Part shown: positions 8,854 through 17,689 of the stretch, in pieces
Layout of the letters: every line of letters starts with the position of its first letter
How positions within the stretch are numbered: the first letter of the stretch is position 1
Assembly: GCA_964640795.1 (NCBI GenBank)
Contig: CAZXIN010000007.1
Span: 1 to 64,000, forward strand
From: M269 sp964640795
Lineage (GTDB): Bacteria; Pseudomonadota; Gammaproteobacteria; Enterobacterales; Alteromonadaceae
Length of the DNA: 64,000 nucleotides
Reading direction: 5' to 3'
Notes under the pieces: generated by a model
Told to the model about the DNA's origin: nothing
Seen by the model: the letters and a program-made list of their open reading frames with translations, nothing else
Databases searched by the model: none
Program-made: the position numbers and the translations under genes

Positions 8854-10641
8854 ATGCTGCCAATTGATGACCAAGCTCAGGTGCTTATTTTCTCCTTCCA
8901 GCCAGAAAACTTACCTGAATTCAAACTCAAAAACGCTGAAATAAATGCATTTAGCGTAGTCAAAGGGTTGCAAAAATTCCTGCGTTCAAATGCCGCTGCC
9001 ATGGTTATCATATGTATCAACAACAGTGAATCAGAGAAAGCGGCATGCCAATTATCAGAGTACATTAGGCAAAGCTTAGCCAATGGACAAATAAAAATTA
9101 TCGCTTTGACTACTGCCGAATACGCTACTGACGATATGAGGCTCATTGAAAAGTACGCAGTCGATGAATCAATCATACTAGAGGCGGACAAGACTCAACT
9201 GATCAATGCACGTTTAAATAGAGCACTTGATGCTATAAAACTCACAGAAGACATTATTCAACAAAGGGCGGCGCAGACTGAACTACTGATGTCAGTTAAT
9301 CGCTTTACAAAGCATCGACAGTCCATTCAATCACTCATCATTGAGTGCGCTCAATCTTTAGGGAATTTTTGCTGTTCGACATCGACCATTGTTGCTTTTC
9401 CCTCAAGAATAAACGCTGTAAAACTTAAAGAAAATTTACCAACACTAACCGAATCACAAATTAAAGAGCTAAAACAAAAAGGGCTAAGTAGCATTATAAG
9501 CCAATCATTTACTCGTACATCACCAAACATCGATCTGCTCACAAACTCCACACTAACAGAACACCTAAACACCATTTATCGTCAACCCATTGGCAGTTAT
9601 TTGGTTTTCCCGCTCACGGTATACAAGAAAACGCTCGCGGTCATATTCTGTTTTATTAGCGACGACAATATGCACCGTGTTTCAACTCAACACCTTAATG
9701 TCATGCGAGACACAGCCGAGCAATTACGGCTAGTATTAGAAAGACGTGGAGCCGAAAACAGGCTTAAAGCACAGTACCACAGGCTCAAATCAACGCTGTC
9801 TGAATTACAAACAACGCAAGGTCAACTTTTACATGCAGAAAAGATGGCGTCAGTTGGACAAATAGCTGCTGGTATTGCCCATGAAATCAATAATCCGCTG
9901 GCGTCAGTATTAAGTAATTTCGATCCGTTAAATGAATATGTCGCAACATTGGTCAAAATGCTGGAGTTACACGATACTTTGGTAGAATCGATAGACGCCC
10001 CCTCTGACGCCGAAAAAGAGAAAGTTAGGCATATTGAAACAGCCCGCGAAGAATCTGATTTGGATTTCGTCATTGACGATGTCAAAGCCATAGTCAACGA
10101 TTCACGCGAAGGTTTGCTACGAGTACGCGATATCATCAGTGATTTGAACTCCTTTTCGCACAAACAGGAGTTAGAAAAAAAGTCTTTTTACCTAAGCGAC
10201 TTATTGACTGAAACTCTGCGCTTATTAAAAACCGAGATAAGCGATGAAATCCATGTTATCCAAACTAATGAGTACGAAGAACCGTTTCTTGCTCACAAAG
10301 GGTTCGTACAACAAATACTGACTAACTTGATTAAAAACGCCTCACAGGCTCTCAACAGCCACAATTCAACCGAAAACGAAAAAAAGATCCATATTCATAC
10401 GCAACTTGAGCAACAAAGCCTTTGCATATCAGTGCAAGATAATGGTCCCGGCATTAGCGAAGACCTCAGAAAGCAAATTTTCACTCCATTCTTTACAACC
10501 AAAGATATTGGTCAAGGGACAGGTTTAGGCCTTTCCGTATCTTATAATTTAGCAAAAAAGATGAACGGTACCCTGTCACTGGAATCTCACCCCAGCAACT
10601 TAACTAAATTCGCACTTCGGCTCCCCATTGATCAAGCGTAA
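8854..10641 (+). CDS. Soluble hybrid-type sensor histidine kinase (receiver-like, GAF, HisKA, HATPase)
   Basis: A 595-residue cytoplasmic kinase with no membrane segments. Residues 1-125 look like a degenerate receiver domain; no obvious phospho-acceptor Asp pocket is seen. Residues about 140-295 look like a GAF-type sensor, followed by a coiled coil. The dimerisation/phospho-acceptor helix has GIAHEINNPLAS with His343. The ATPase domain has the N box LIKNASQALN, VQDNGPGIS and the GQGTGLGLSVSY G2 box. No cognate response regulator is adjacent. Its neighbour is the divergent BLUF photoreceptor, a candidate input. Confidence 0.88.
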   Translation: MLPIDDQAQVLIFSFQPENLPEFKLKNAEINAFSVVKGLQKFLRSNAAAMVIICINNSESEKAACQLSEYIRQSLANGQIKIIALTTAEYATDDMRLIEKYAVDESIILEADKTQLINARLNRALDAIKLTEDIIQQRAAQTELLMSVNRFTKHRQSIQSLIIECAQSLGNFCCSTSTIVAFPSRINAVKLKENLPTLTESQIKELKQKGLSSIISQSFTRTSPNIDLLTNSTLTEHLNTIYRQPIGSYLVFPLTVYKKTLAVIFCFISDDNMHRVSTQHLNVMRDTAEQLRLVLERRGAENRLKAQYHRLKSTLSELQTTQGQLLHAEKMASVGQIAAGIAHEINNPLASVLSNFDPLNEYVATLVKMLELHDTLVESIDAPSDAEKEKVRHIETAREESDLDFVIDDVKAIVNDSREGLLRVRDIISDLNSFSHKQELEKKSFYLSDLLTETLRLLKTEISDEIHVIQTNEYEEPFLAHKGFVQQILTNLIKNASQALNSHNSTENEKKIHIHTQLEQQSLCISVQDNGPGISEDLRKQIFTPFFTTKDIGQGTGLGLSVSYNLAKKMNGTLSLESHPSNLTKFALRLPIDQA

Positions 10642-10754
10642 GACAATACGCTTAGAAAAACCTCAGAGTAGATAACACCAATTATGACAAAGGTGGCATA
10701 TATGTTGATGCTACCTATCTCTATAAGGTCATTCATAGAGTAGACAGAGGTCAT

Positions 10755-11660
10755 TTGTCAGTTGTGTTGAATTTAATGCTTAGCGAATTTATCAATAAAA
10801 ACAAGCTGTCTAGCGGCTTTGAAGCCTCGGCTATACATCATTTCATCCCCTTAGCGAACAAGCTTGCAACGCACCAAATAGGTGCAAAAGTCCCATTATT
10901 TGTTGCTCTCAACGGCTGTCAGGGGTCAGGAAAGTCGACACTGGCAGATTTCCTAAAAGCTTATTTAGCCCAAGAGTATTCGCTCAATGTGGCTGTTCTC
11001 TCGCTCGATGATTTTTATTTCGACAAAGCCAAACGGACAGAACTTGCCAAAACTATACATCCACTATTAGCGACGAGAGGAGTCCCGGGCACACACGACA
11101 CAGATCATATCCGACAAGTTTTACAAAAACTTTCGAATAAAACGACTGGATTCCATATTCCTCGCTTTAATAAGGCAACCGACAACCCGTATCCGAGAGA
11201 GCAATGGACTGACGTCTCTGAAGCCGCTGATATCATTTTGTTTGAAGGATGGTGTTGGGGAGTTTCTTCTCAATCACAGGCAGCACTAGCGCAGCCCGTG
11301 AACTCGCTTGAGCAGCATCATGACACCAATGGTCAGTGGCGAGAGTACGTTAATCATCAACTTAAAACGCATTATGAAGCACTTTATTCGTGTTTTGATT
11401 GTTGGATAATGCTCAAAGCCCCCTCGTTTGATGATGTCTACAATTGGCGTCTTGAGCAAGAGGAAAAGCTCGGAGAGACAAGGCAAGCGGATCATACCAA
11501 CGCCATTATGTCACCAAGCCAAATCCATCACTTTATTCAGCATTATCAAAGATTAACCGAACACGCTTTAGCGATATTACCAGCCCAATGTGACCATCTA
11601 TTCACACTAGATTCACAGCGTAAAATTGTTAGCTACACCAAGAAAAATCATCATGAATAA
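10755..11660 (+). CDS. D-glycerate 3-kinase (GLYK type, P-loop)
   Basis: A 301-residue P-loop kinase of the plant/yeast-like glycerate kinase class, converting D-glycerate and ATP to 3-phosphoglycerate. Walker A is GCQGSGKST near residue 54; LSLDDFYF and LLATRGVPGTHD are typical of the uridine-kinase-like GLYK fold, and LFEGWCWG follows. The likely start is a TTG at 10755, with AGAGG five bases upstream. An internal ATG at 10776 lacks a binding site. It overlaps the next gene by 8 bp. Operon context points to recycling the glycerate released by the phosphorylase encoded three genes later. Confidence 0.85.
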   Translation: MSVVLNLMLSEFINKNKLSSGFEASAIHHFIPLANKLATHQIGAKVPLFVALNGCQGSGKSTLADFLKAYLAQEYSLNVAVLSLDDFYFDKAKRTELAKTIHPLLATRGVPGTHDTDHIRQVLQKLSNKTTGFHIPRFNKATDNPYPREQWTDVSEAADIILFEGWCWGVSSQSQAALAQPVNSLEQHHDTNGQWREYVNHQLKTHYEALYSCFDCWIMLKAPSFDDVYNWRLEQEEKLGETRQADHTNAIMSPSQIHHFIQHYQRLTEHALAILPAQCDHLFTLDSQRKIVSYTKKNHHE

Positions 11661-12495
11661 GCCTTCAACGCAGCAGCAATACCTTATTTATACTGATATG
11701 GATGGTACTTTACTGGATCATAACACGTATAGCTTTGCACCAGCACAGTGCACACTGAAAGCGCTGCACAAAAATAATACACCGGTTATCCCGAATACCA
11801 GTAAAACCTGTGCAGAGTTAGCAGCAATGCGAGACGACATGGCATTGCAAACGCCTTTTATTGTAGAGAATGGCGCCGCAGTTTATATCCCGCTAGGGCA
11901 TTTTGAAACACAACCCCCTGACACCGTTATTAGAGAGCAGTATTGGGTAAAAGAGTTTGCGCTACCACGAATGCATTGGCTAAATCACTTACAAACCCTT
12001 AAGCCTCAATTCAGCAAGTTATTTAAGCATTTCCACACCATGACGTTAGCCGAAATCCAATCGGCCACCGGATTGTCAGAACAGAACGCCAAGCTGGCTC
12101 AACAGCGCGAATACGGAGAACCCATATTGTGGCTCGATGAAGCCGTATCGAAAGAACCTTTTATTAAAGCACTACAAGCAAAAGGAGCAAAACCAATTCA
12201 AGGTGGACGATTCTTACATTTGTCTGGAGAAAGTAACAAAGGCCAAGCAATGCAATGGCTCACAACGATTTACCAACAGGCAACGCCTGACAGTCAGATA
12301 ATATCTATCGCCTTGGGAGATGGGCAAAATGACATCGCTATGCTCGAAGCAGCTGATATAGCCGTTCGCATTGCATCACCTGTCAACCCACTACCCCATT
12401 TAAACAAGGCAACAAACGTCTACACAAGCAATGAGCAAGGCCCTAAAGGTTGGGCAGAGGCTATCGAGCACATTGTATTTAAGCAGCACCAATAA
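11653..12495 (+). CDS. HAD-family glucosyl/mannosyl-3-phosphoglycerate phosphatase
   Basis: A 280-residue HAD phosphatase of the MPGP family. Motif I is YTDMDGTLLD (nucleophile Asp), motif II lies in VIPNTSKT, and motif IV is LGDGQNDIAMLEAAD. It should dephosphorylate glucosyl-3-phosphoglycerate to glucosylglycerate. The start at 11653 overlaps the glycerate kinase stop (ATGAATAA), indicating translational coupling; an upstream in-frame TTG at 11626 is less likely. Whether the sugar is glucose or mannose follows from the partner synthase, which looks like GpgS. Confidence 0.85.
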   Translation: MNKPSTQQQYLIYTDMDGTLLDHNTYSFAPAQCTLKALHKNNTPVIPNTSKTCAELAAMRDDMALQTPFIVENGAAVYIPLGHFETQPPDTVIREQYWVKEFALPRMHWLNHLQTLKPQFSKLFKHFHTMTLAEIQSATGLSEQNAKLAQQREYGEPILWLDEAVSKEPFIKALQAKGAKPIQGGRFLHLSGESNKGQAMQWLTTIYQQATPDSQIISIALGDGQNDIAMLEAADIAVRIASPVNPLPHLNKATNVYTSNEQGPKGWAEAIEHIVFKQHQ

Positions 12496-12528
12496 CCGTT
12501 TTTAATTTCATCTTAGTACGGAGATAAC

Positions 12529-13755
12529 ATGGCAGACTTTTATCAAAATGGCATTGTTACGACATTACACAATTTGTCAGACAGGCCCATTGAAGACATG
12601 GAAAGCGAACTGCTTGAGTTTTCAAAAAAACGTCCAATGGCACTTATTCTACCTTCACTTTTTTCAGAATTAGAAGGCAAGGCCTTACCTAACATTATTC
12701 AACAATTGTGTGACGTGCCTTACTTGTCGCAAATTGTTATTGGTTTAGACAGAGCTGACCTAGCTCAATACAAACACGCTCTAAAGTTTTTTAGTGCATT
12801 GCCTCAGGAACACTGCGTGTTATGGAATGACGGCCCTCGATTACAAGCACTTGACGCTAAACTGCAAGCTCTAGGCGTCGCCCCCAAAGAACTAGGCAAA
12901 GGGCGTAATGTCTGGTATTGCATGGGGTATACGTTAGCTACTGGCAAAGCAGAGTCTGTCGCACTGCATGACTGTGACATACTCACTTACGACCGCAGCT
13001 TACTGGCACGTCTTATCTACCCTGTCGCCAACCCACAGTTCAACTATGAGTTTTGTAAGGGATATTATGCGCGCGTAGCGGACGGCAAGGTCAATGGTCG
13101 CGTTTCTCGCTTGCTAGTAACCCCCCTCATCCGAGCCTTGACCAAAGTCGTCGGGAACAACCAATACCTGTCTTACATGGACAGTTTTAGATACCCCCTA
13201 GCGGGTGAGTTTTCCTTTAGGCGAGATGTCCTTAACGACATCCGTATTCCTAGTGATTGGGGACTCGAAATCGGTGTCTTATCTGAAATGCAACGTAACT
13301 ATTCAAACAACCGCTTATGTCAGGCAGACATCGCCAAGACTTATGATCATAAACACCAAGATCTCTCCGCCGACAACGATCAAGGTGGGCTGTCTAAGAT
13401 GTCCATTGATATCACCAAAGCACTCATACGCAAGCTAGCAACACAAGGGCAAACCTTCAATACCGAAACCTTTCGTTCACTCAAAGCAACGTATTATCGT
13501 ATTGCGCTTGATTTCATCGAAACCTACAACAACGACGCAATTATGAATGGTCTAACTCTAGACATTCATAGTGAAGAAAAAGCAGTTGAGCTATTTGCCA
13601 GCAACATTATGAAAGCCGGCGAAAGCTTTCTTGACAACCCCATGGACACGCCTTTCATACCCAGTTGGAACCGCGTAGTCAGTGCTATGCCTGATGTACT
13701 GGACCAACTAAAAGAAGCCGTAGAGCAAGATTATTTGGAATTTAACGAAGGTTAA
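12529..13755 (+). CDS. gpgS: Glucosyl-3-phosphoglycerate synthase, GT81 family
   Basis: A 408-residue retaining glycosyltransferase that joins NDP-glucose and 3-phosphoglycerate. A GT-A fold is suggested by IVIGLDRAD, followed by the metal/nucleotide motif LHDCDILTYDR. PLAGEFSFRRD and WGLEIGVLSEM are the acceptor/catalytic segments shared by bacterial GpgS and mannosyl-3-phosphoglycerate synthase-like enzymes. AGTACGGAG-type sequence precedes the ATG. It is fourth-step partner of the phosphatase 33 bp upstream and is followed 4 bp later by the phosphorylase gene. Confidence 0.85.
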   Translation: MADFYQNGIVTTLHNLSDRPIEDMESELLEFSKKRPMALILPSLFSELEGKALPNIIQQLCDVPYLSQIVIGLDRADLAQYKHALKFFSALPQEHCVLWNDGPRLQALDAKLQALGVAPKELGKGRNVWYCMGYTLATGKAESVALHDCDILTYDRSLLARLIYPVANPQFNYEFCKGYYARVADGKVNGRVSRLLVTPLIRALTKVVGNNQYLSYMDSFRYPLAGEFSFRRDVLNDIRIPSDWGLEIGVLSEMQRNYSNNRLCQADIAKTYDHKHQDLSADNDQGGLSKMSIDITKALIRKLATQGQTFNTETFRSLKATYYRIALDFIETYNNDAIMNGLTLDIHSEEKAVELFASNIMKAGESFLDNPMDTPFIPSWNRVVSAMPDVLDQLKEAVEQDYLEFNEG

Positions 13756-13759
13756 AAAA

Positions 13760-15517
13760 ATGCAATCGACTCAAGAGCAACTCATCGAGCAAACCATCCA
13801 CCACTTAGATGTTATCTATCGAGGCGTTGATATCAAAGTATCGATGGCCGACTTGTGTCAACAATTGCTCAAAACCATGAGATTAGATGTATCGAGTAAA
13901 GTCATAACACCCAAACGTCACCACAACAATTGGGATCAAAATAACGTGGTGCTGATTACCTATGGCGACAGCATCGAAAAAAATGGAGAGAAGCCACTCC
14001 ATACTTTGCATAGCTTTCTCAATAGCTACTGCAAGAATGCTTTCAGTAGCGTGCATATTCTGCCATTTTTTCCCTACAGCTCTGACGATGGCTTTTCGGT
14101 TATTGACTACTCAAGCATCAATGAGTCGTTAGGTGATTGGCATGATATTCAAGCCATTGCTGATGATTTCCGCTTGATGTCTGACGTTGTCATCAACCAT
14201 TGCTCTTCTCGCAGTGCATGGTTTAGTAATTTCATCAAAGGCGAAGGTGCTGGCAGTGACTTTTTCTATACTGCATTGCCGACAGATGATCTGTCACAAG
14301 TTGTCAGGCCTCGCACGTCCGATTTACTGAGGCCCACCACGACAGAACAAGGAGAAAAACATGTTTGGTGCACTTTTAGTCATGACCAAGTCGATTTTGA
14401 TTTTAGGAACCCGAAAGTTTTAGACACTTTCGTGTCCATTATTAGACAGTATTTGGATGCAGGTATTCGTATCTTCCGCCTAGATGCTATCGCTTTCTTG
14501 TGGAAAGAATCGGGGACCTCATGCATTAACCTACCGCAAACTCATGAAGCAGTACGGCTGTTCAGAACCTTAATCGAACATGCTGTAGACGACGCAACCA
14601 TTATTACAGAAACTAACATTCCTAATCGTCAAAACCTGAGTTACTTTGGCAACGCCAACGAGGCACATGGCATTTATAACTTCTCATTACCTCCCTTGCT
14701 CGTTAATGCACTTATTACTGGGTCGTGCGAGCACCTAAAATCTTGGCTTTGCAGCATGCCACCAGCACAAAATGGCACTTTCTTTTTTAATTTTATTGCA
14801 TCGCATGATGGTATCGGGCTGCGCCCGGCTGAAGGCTTACTCAGCGACAATGAATTAAAAACCTTAGTCGACACGATGCAAGATTTCGGTGGATTGATAT
14901 CTTGGCGTCAATCAGAAAATGGCGAGCAACGTCCATACGAAATAAACATAGCTCTATATGACGCTTTGCAAGGTACTGAAAAAGGCAAAGATAGATGGGG
15001 GTTAGAGCGCTTCGTTTGTGCACATGCCGTTATGTTTGGTTTAGAAGGTATTCCCGGGCTATACATTCACAGTTTGTTAGGCACCGGCAATGACACAGAA
15101 AAAGTCAAAAATACCAGCCACAACCGTTCTATTAATCGGCATAAATGGCATTATGAATCCTTAATCAAACAGCTGGAGTCAAGCAATAACCAACACCATC
15201 AAGCCTATCATCGCATCACTGATTTACTCGCTATCAGAAAACATCAACCCGCGTTTCACCCCAATGCGACACAATTTACGTTGCAGCTAAGCGATCAAAT
15301 ATTTGGCTTTTGGCGTCAAAGCATGGACAGAGCACAGAGTATCTTTTGTATCTACAATATATCAGACGAGCCGCAACAATTACGTTTGAGTGATCTCAAT
15401 CTTATTGGGACAGATGCTTGGATTGACCTTATCAGTGGAACCAGTATTACGTTAGAAGCTATCGACTACAAACTAACGCCTTATCAAAGTTTATGGATTT
15501 CGAATATCAGTCACTAG
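13760..15517 (+). CDS. GH13 subfamily-18-like sugar phosphorylase, probable glucosylglycerate phosphorylase
   Basis: A 585-residue alpha-amylase-superfamily enzyme with the shape of sucrose phosphorylase relatives. HILPFFPYSSDDGFSVIDY is the N-terminal signature, the nucleophile lies in IRIFRLDAIAFLWK, the acid/base in ITETNIPN, and the transition-state Asp in ASHDGIGLRP. Subfamily 18 members include sucrose, glucosylglycerol and glucosylglycerate phosphorylases. The flanking genes strongly favour 2-O-alpha-glucosylglycerate as substrate, giving glucose-1-phosphate and D-glycerate. It is the last gene of the operon and is followed by a 12-bp hairpin. Substrate choice is an inference from context. 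Confidence 0.82.
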   Translation: MQSTQEQLIEQTIHHLDVIYRGVDIKVSMADLCQQLLKTMRLDVSSKVITPKRHHNNWDQNNVVLITYGDSIEKNGEKPLHTLHSFLNSYCKNAFSSVHILPFFPYSSDDGFSVIDYSSINESLGDWHDIQAIADDFRLMSDVVINHCSSRSAWFSNFIKGEGAGSDFFYTALPTDDLSQVVRPRTSDLLRPTTTEQGEKHVWCTFSHDQVDFDFRNPKVLDTFVSIIRQYLDAGIRIFRLDAIAFLWKESGTSCINLPQTHEAVRLFRTLIEHAVDDATIITETNIPNRQNLSYFGNANEAHGIYNFSLPPLLVNALITGSCEHLKSWLCSMPPAQNGTFFFNFIASHDGIGLRPAEGLLSDNELKTLVDTMQDFGGLISWRQSENGEQRPYEINIALYDALQGTEKGKDRWGLERFVCAHAVMFGLEGIPGLYIHSLLGTGNDTEKVKNTSHNRSINRHKWHYESLIKQLESSNNQHHQAYHRITDLLAIRKHQPAFHPNATQFTLQLSDQIFGFWRQSMDRAQSIFCIYNISDEPQQLRLSDLNLIGTDAWIDLISGTSITLEAIDYKLTPYQSLWISNISH

Positions 15518-15533
15518 AGCGTGTTTCAAGGCA

Positions 15534-15569
15534 AAGCCAGTCATACAGTAAAAACTATATGACTGGCTT
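15534..15569. terminator. Hairpin ending the glucosylglycerate operon
   Basis: AAGCCAGTCATA (15534-15545) and TATGACTGGCTT (15558-15569) make a perfect 12-bp stem with a 12-base loop, 16 bp after the phosphorylase stop. No T tract follows on either strand, so termination may be Rho-assisted or the hairpin may stabilise the mRNA end. It also lies between convergent genes. Confidence 0.65.
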
Positions 15570-15611
15570 CAACGTTCAACCAGCTAGGTATGTATAGTAC
15601 GGGTTGCCCTT

Positions 15612-16199
15612 TTAAGCTTCGAGGGTCTCTGCATTCGATGCTTGGATTTTTTTCTTAAATCCAGTATCAACATTAATTTTAGTAGCATTCGCTAAGTGTG
15701 TGTAGAAAACACCCATCCCCGACATTGCAATCACTTCCATCACTTCCTCTGTAGAGTAGCCATGATCAGCAAGTTCTTTAAAATCCTCTTCTGATGACGA
15801 ATGAGGGTCGCGAGCTAATCTCATCGCCAGATCAATAGCCGCCTTTTCTTTTGGAGTCGCTGTCGGCGCTGTATAATCATTGATTAAGTCATCAATTTGT
15901 TCTGGTGTCACACCAATACTCAAACAAAAAGCATGGTGTGCAGATTGGCAATAATTACACCCTTTATAAGACGAGATTGCCACAAATATCATTTCTTTAA
16001 GCTTTCTACTCACTTTACCGCTTGTTAAAATGTGCTTCATTACTGGCCAAATACCATTCAATGACTCTTCTGATGTCGCCCATACCTGGAAAAAGTGAGG
16101 TGTAAAAGGGGCTTGTAAGGCATTCTGAATTTTACCAAACGTCTCAGATAACGATGGTGTAACCTCACCATTGTCAACAATTTTACTTATTGTTCGCAT
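15612..16199 (-). CDS. Carboxymuconolactone decarboxylase/AhpD-like protein
   Basis: A 195-residue AhpD-like protein. The redox motif GCNYCQSAHHAF (CxxC followed by His) is the hallmark of alkylhydroperoxidase AhpD-type enzymes; the family disulfide reduces peroxides or transfers reducing power. The preferred start (16199) has AAGG at suitable spacing; an upstream ATG at 16238 has none. It shares the direction of the haloalkane dehalogenase gene but is separated by more than 450 bp, so it is likely to be transcribed on its own. Possible sharing of a MarR regulator with the dehalogenase is weakly suggested by a similar motif upstream (16213-16228). Confidence 0.85.
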   Translation of the reverse strand: MRTISKIVDNGEVTPSLSETFGKIQNALQAPFTPHFFQVWATSEESLNGIWPVMKHILTSGKVSRKLKEMIFVAISSYKGCNYCQSAHHAFCLSIGVTPEQIDDLINDYTAPTATPKEKAAIDLAMRLARDPHSSSEEDFKELADHGYSTEEVMEVIAMSGMGVFYTHLANATKINVDTGFKKKIQASNAETLEA

Positions 16200-16663
16200 A
16201 AATACTAACCTTGTACTTTGAGTGTATAAACATAACATGTGATACTAAAGTATATATACAAAACGCAGCTTTGGATAATTATATACACCCAGTTTCGGTG
16301 TATTTTTTATACCTTATTTTCATATAAAAGCGCTCCATCAAAACAAACAAGAAAAAAGCCATAACATTTAGAGACTTGCAGAAATGCTGCTCAATCAACC
16401 GAACCTCCTCCTTCAAAAAGAGAGAAATATTATTTAAATAAACTTAACTCATTCACTTATAGCCGAATAAGTATAAATTAGCCTATTCAGCTATACATGC
16501 TATTAAAGGAATAACAATGGCTATTTTTATTCCTTTAAGTATCAGAATAATGAGTTTTGCCTTCGCGATAAGACGTCTACCTAAAAGCACTGCACTTAAG
16601 CAAAAGCGCCGCACTTAAACGGAAAATAGCCATACCCAAAGACTTTATACAAAGAGAGAGGAA
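16200..16663. other. Spacer with a long inverted repeat
   Basis: About 460 bp without a gene. It holds TTAAAGGAAT (16503-16512) and ATTCCTTTAA (16529-16538), a perfect 10-bp stem with a 16-base loop. It is placed to end the dehalogenase transcript. The AhpD-like gene's promoter must lie at the left end, which is rich in TATA-like sequence. Two GCACTTAA copies lie near 16592-16617. Confidence 0.4.
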
Positions 16664-17551
16664 TTATTCCGGCAGCCAATCCAAAATAGCTTGTCCTATA
16701 TCATGAGGAGATTCTTCTTGAATAAAATGCGAACCAGTAACAGTAACTTCCTTCAAATTAGGCCATGTACGAACAAAGTCACGCGCATAACCCACCAAAA
16801 AAGCACCAGGTTCTGCATTAATGAAGAGCTTAGGGATATCTGCTGAATGAGCTAAGTAATCAGCGTAACTTGCAACAATGTCTACCGTATCAGCAGGCTC
16901 ACCCGCAATCGGTAATTGACGAGGTCCAGCCAAAGTCGCTCTGCGATCCTCACCGGAATTGACAAAAGGCCTGCGGTATTCGTCATGTTCTTTCTCACTT
17001 AAAGGACGCGAGATAACAGCTTGCAACAGTGTTTCGATAAAAAAGTTTTCTTCTAATACAAGTTTGTCACCTTCTTCTGAGCGCAATGTACCAATTGGCC
17101 CATGAAGGTCCTTAGGAAAATCATCCCATGTTGGGAAAGGTGTAACAATCGCTTCCATAAAAGCGATGGCTTTAACGGCTCCTTGATTGTCATTTGCCCA
17201 CTTAAAACCAACCCCAGATCCCCAGTCATGCAAAACTAAGGTGACATTCTTATCTACCCCTAAATCTTTAAGTAACGCTGAGGTATAGCGGCTGTTTTCT
17301 GCTAACGAATAATTACCATCCTTTGTATTATCTAACTTATCTGAATCTCCCATACCTATCATGTCGATTGCAATTAATCGTCCTTTCCCTTCAAGGTAAG
17401 GCATGATATTCCGCCATAGATAGCTCGATGTTGGATTTCCATGCAGAAATACAATCGGGTCTCCTGCCCCTTCATCTACATAGGCCATCTTCTTTCCCAT
17501 AACTGTCTTGAACTGTTTAGCATATCCAAGTACTTCAGAATGGTTATTCAT
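16664..17551 (-). CDS. Haloalkane dehalogenase, subfamily II type
   Basis: A 295-residue alpha/beta hydrolase that hydrolyses carbon-halogen bonds. With the start at 17551, the nucleophile is Asp109 in LVLHDWGSG, and halide-stabilising residues are Asn39 in HGNPTSS and Trp110. The catalytic acid is Glu133 in FMEAIV (the HLD-II position), and the base is His in TGSHFIQEESP. The 17551 ATG is chosen because GGAG lies 9 bp upstream; the longer form would begin at a GTG inside that site. It is divergent from a MarR regulator across a repeated operator-like motif. Natural substrates are unknown. Confidence 0.9.
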   Translation of the reverse strand: MNNHSEVLGYAKQFKTVMGKKMAYVDEGAGDPIVFLHGNPTSSYLWRNIMPYLEGKGRLIAIDMIGMGDSDKLDNTKDGNYSLAENSRYTSALLKDLGVDKNVTLVLHDWGSGVGFKWANDNQGAVKAIAFMEAIVTPFPTWDDFPKDLHGPIGTLRSEEGDKLVLEENFFIETLLQAVISRPLSEKEHDEYRRPFVNSGEDRRATLAGPRQLPIAGEPADTVDIVASYADYLAHSADIPKLFINAEPGAFLVGYARDFVRTWPNLKEVTVTGSHFIQEESPHDIGQAILDWLPE

Positions 17552-17593
17552 TATTTTCTTCTCCACATTTTGATAATTACCCGCCCAATATAC

Positions 17594-17679
17594 ATGATCG
17601 AGTCATATATATTAATAAAAAGAATGCGTTTGTCACTATTTATGATTGAGTTGTGTACTATTTATGATGGAGTTATATA
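17594..17679. promoter_or_regulatory. Threefold repeated operator-like motif between dehalogenase and marR
   Basis: Three related 16-mers occur on the plus strand: ATGATCGAGTCATATA (17594-17609), ATGATTGAGTTGTGTA (17642-17657) and ATGATGGAGTTATATA (17664-17679). The last two are in a 22-bp tandem repeat, two helical turns apart. They fill the divergent intergenic region, just upstream of both genes, so binding sites for the MarR protein are the simplest reading. Confidence 0.55.
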
Positions 17680-17689
17680 CTATGTCGTT

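Noticed and set aside
17441..17689. Long N-terminal extension of the MarR frame
   Set aside because: It overlaps the dehalogenase gene antisense, spans the operator repeats and has no family resemblance; the protein starts near 17690.
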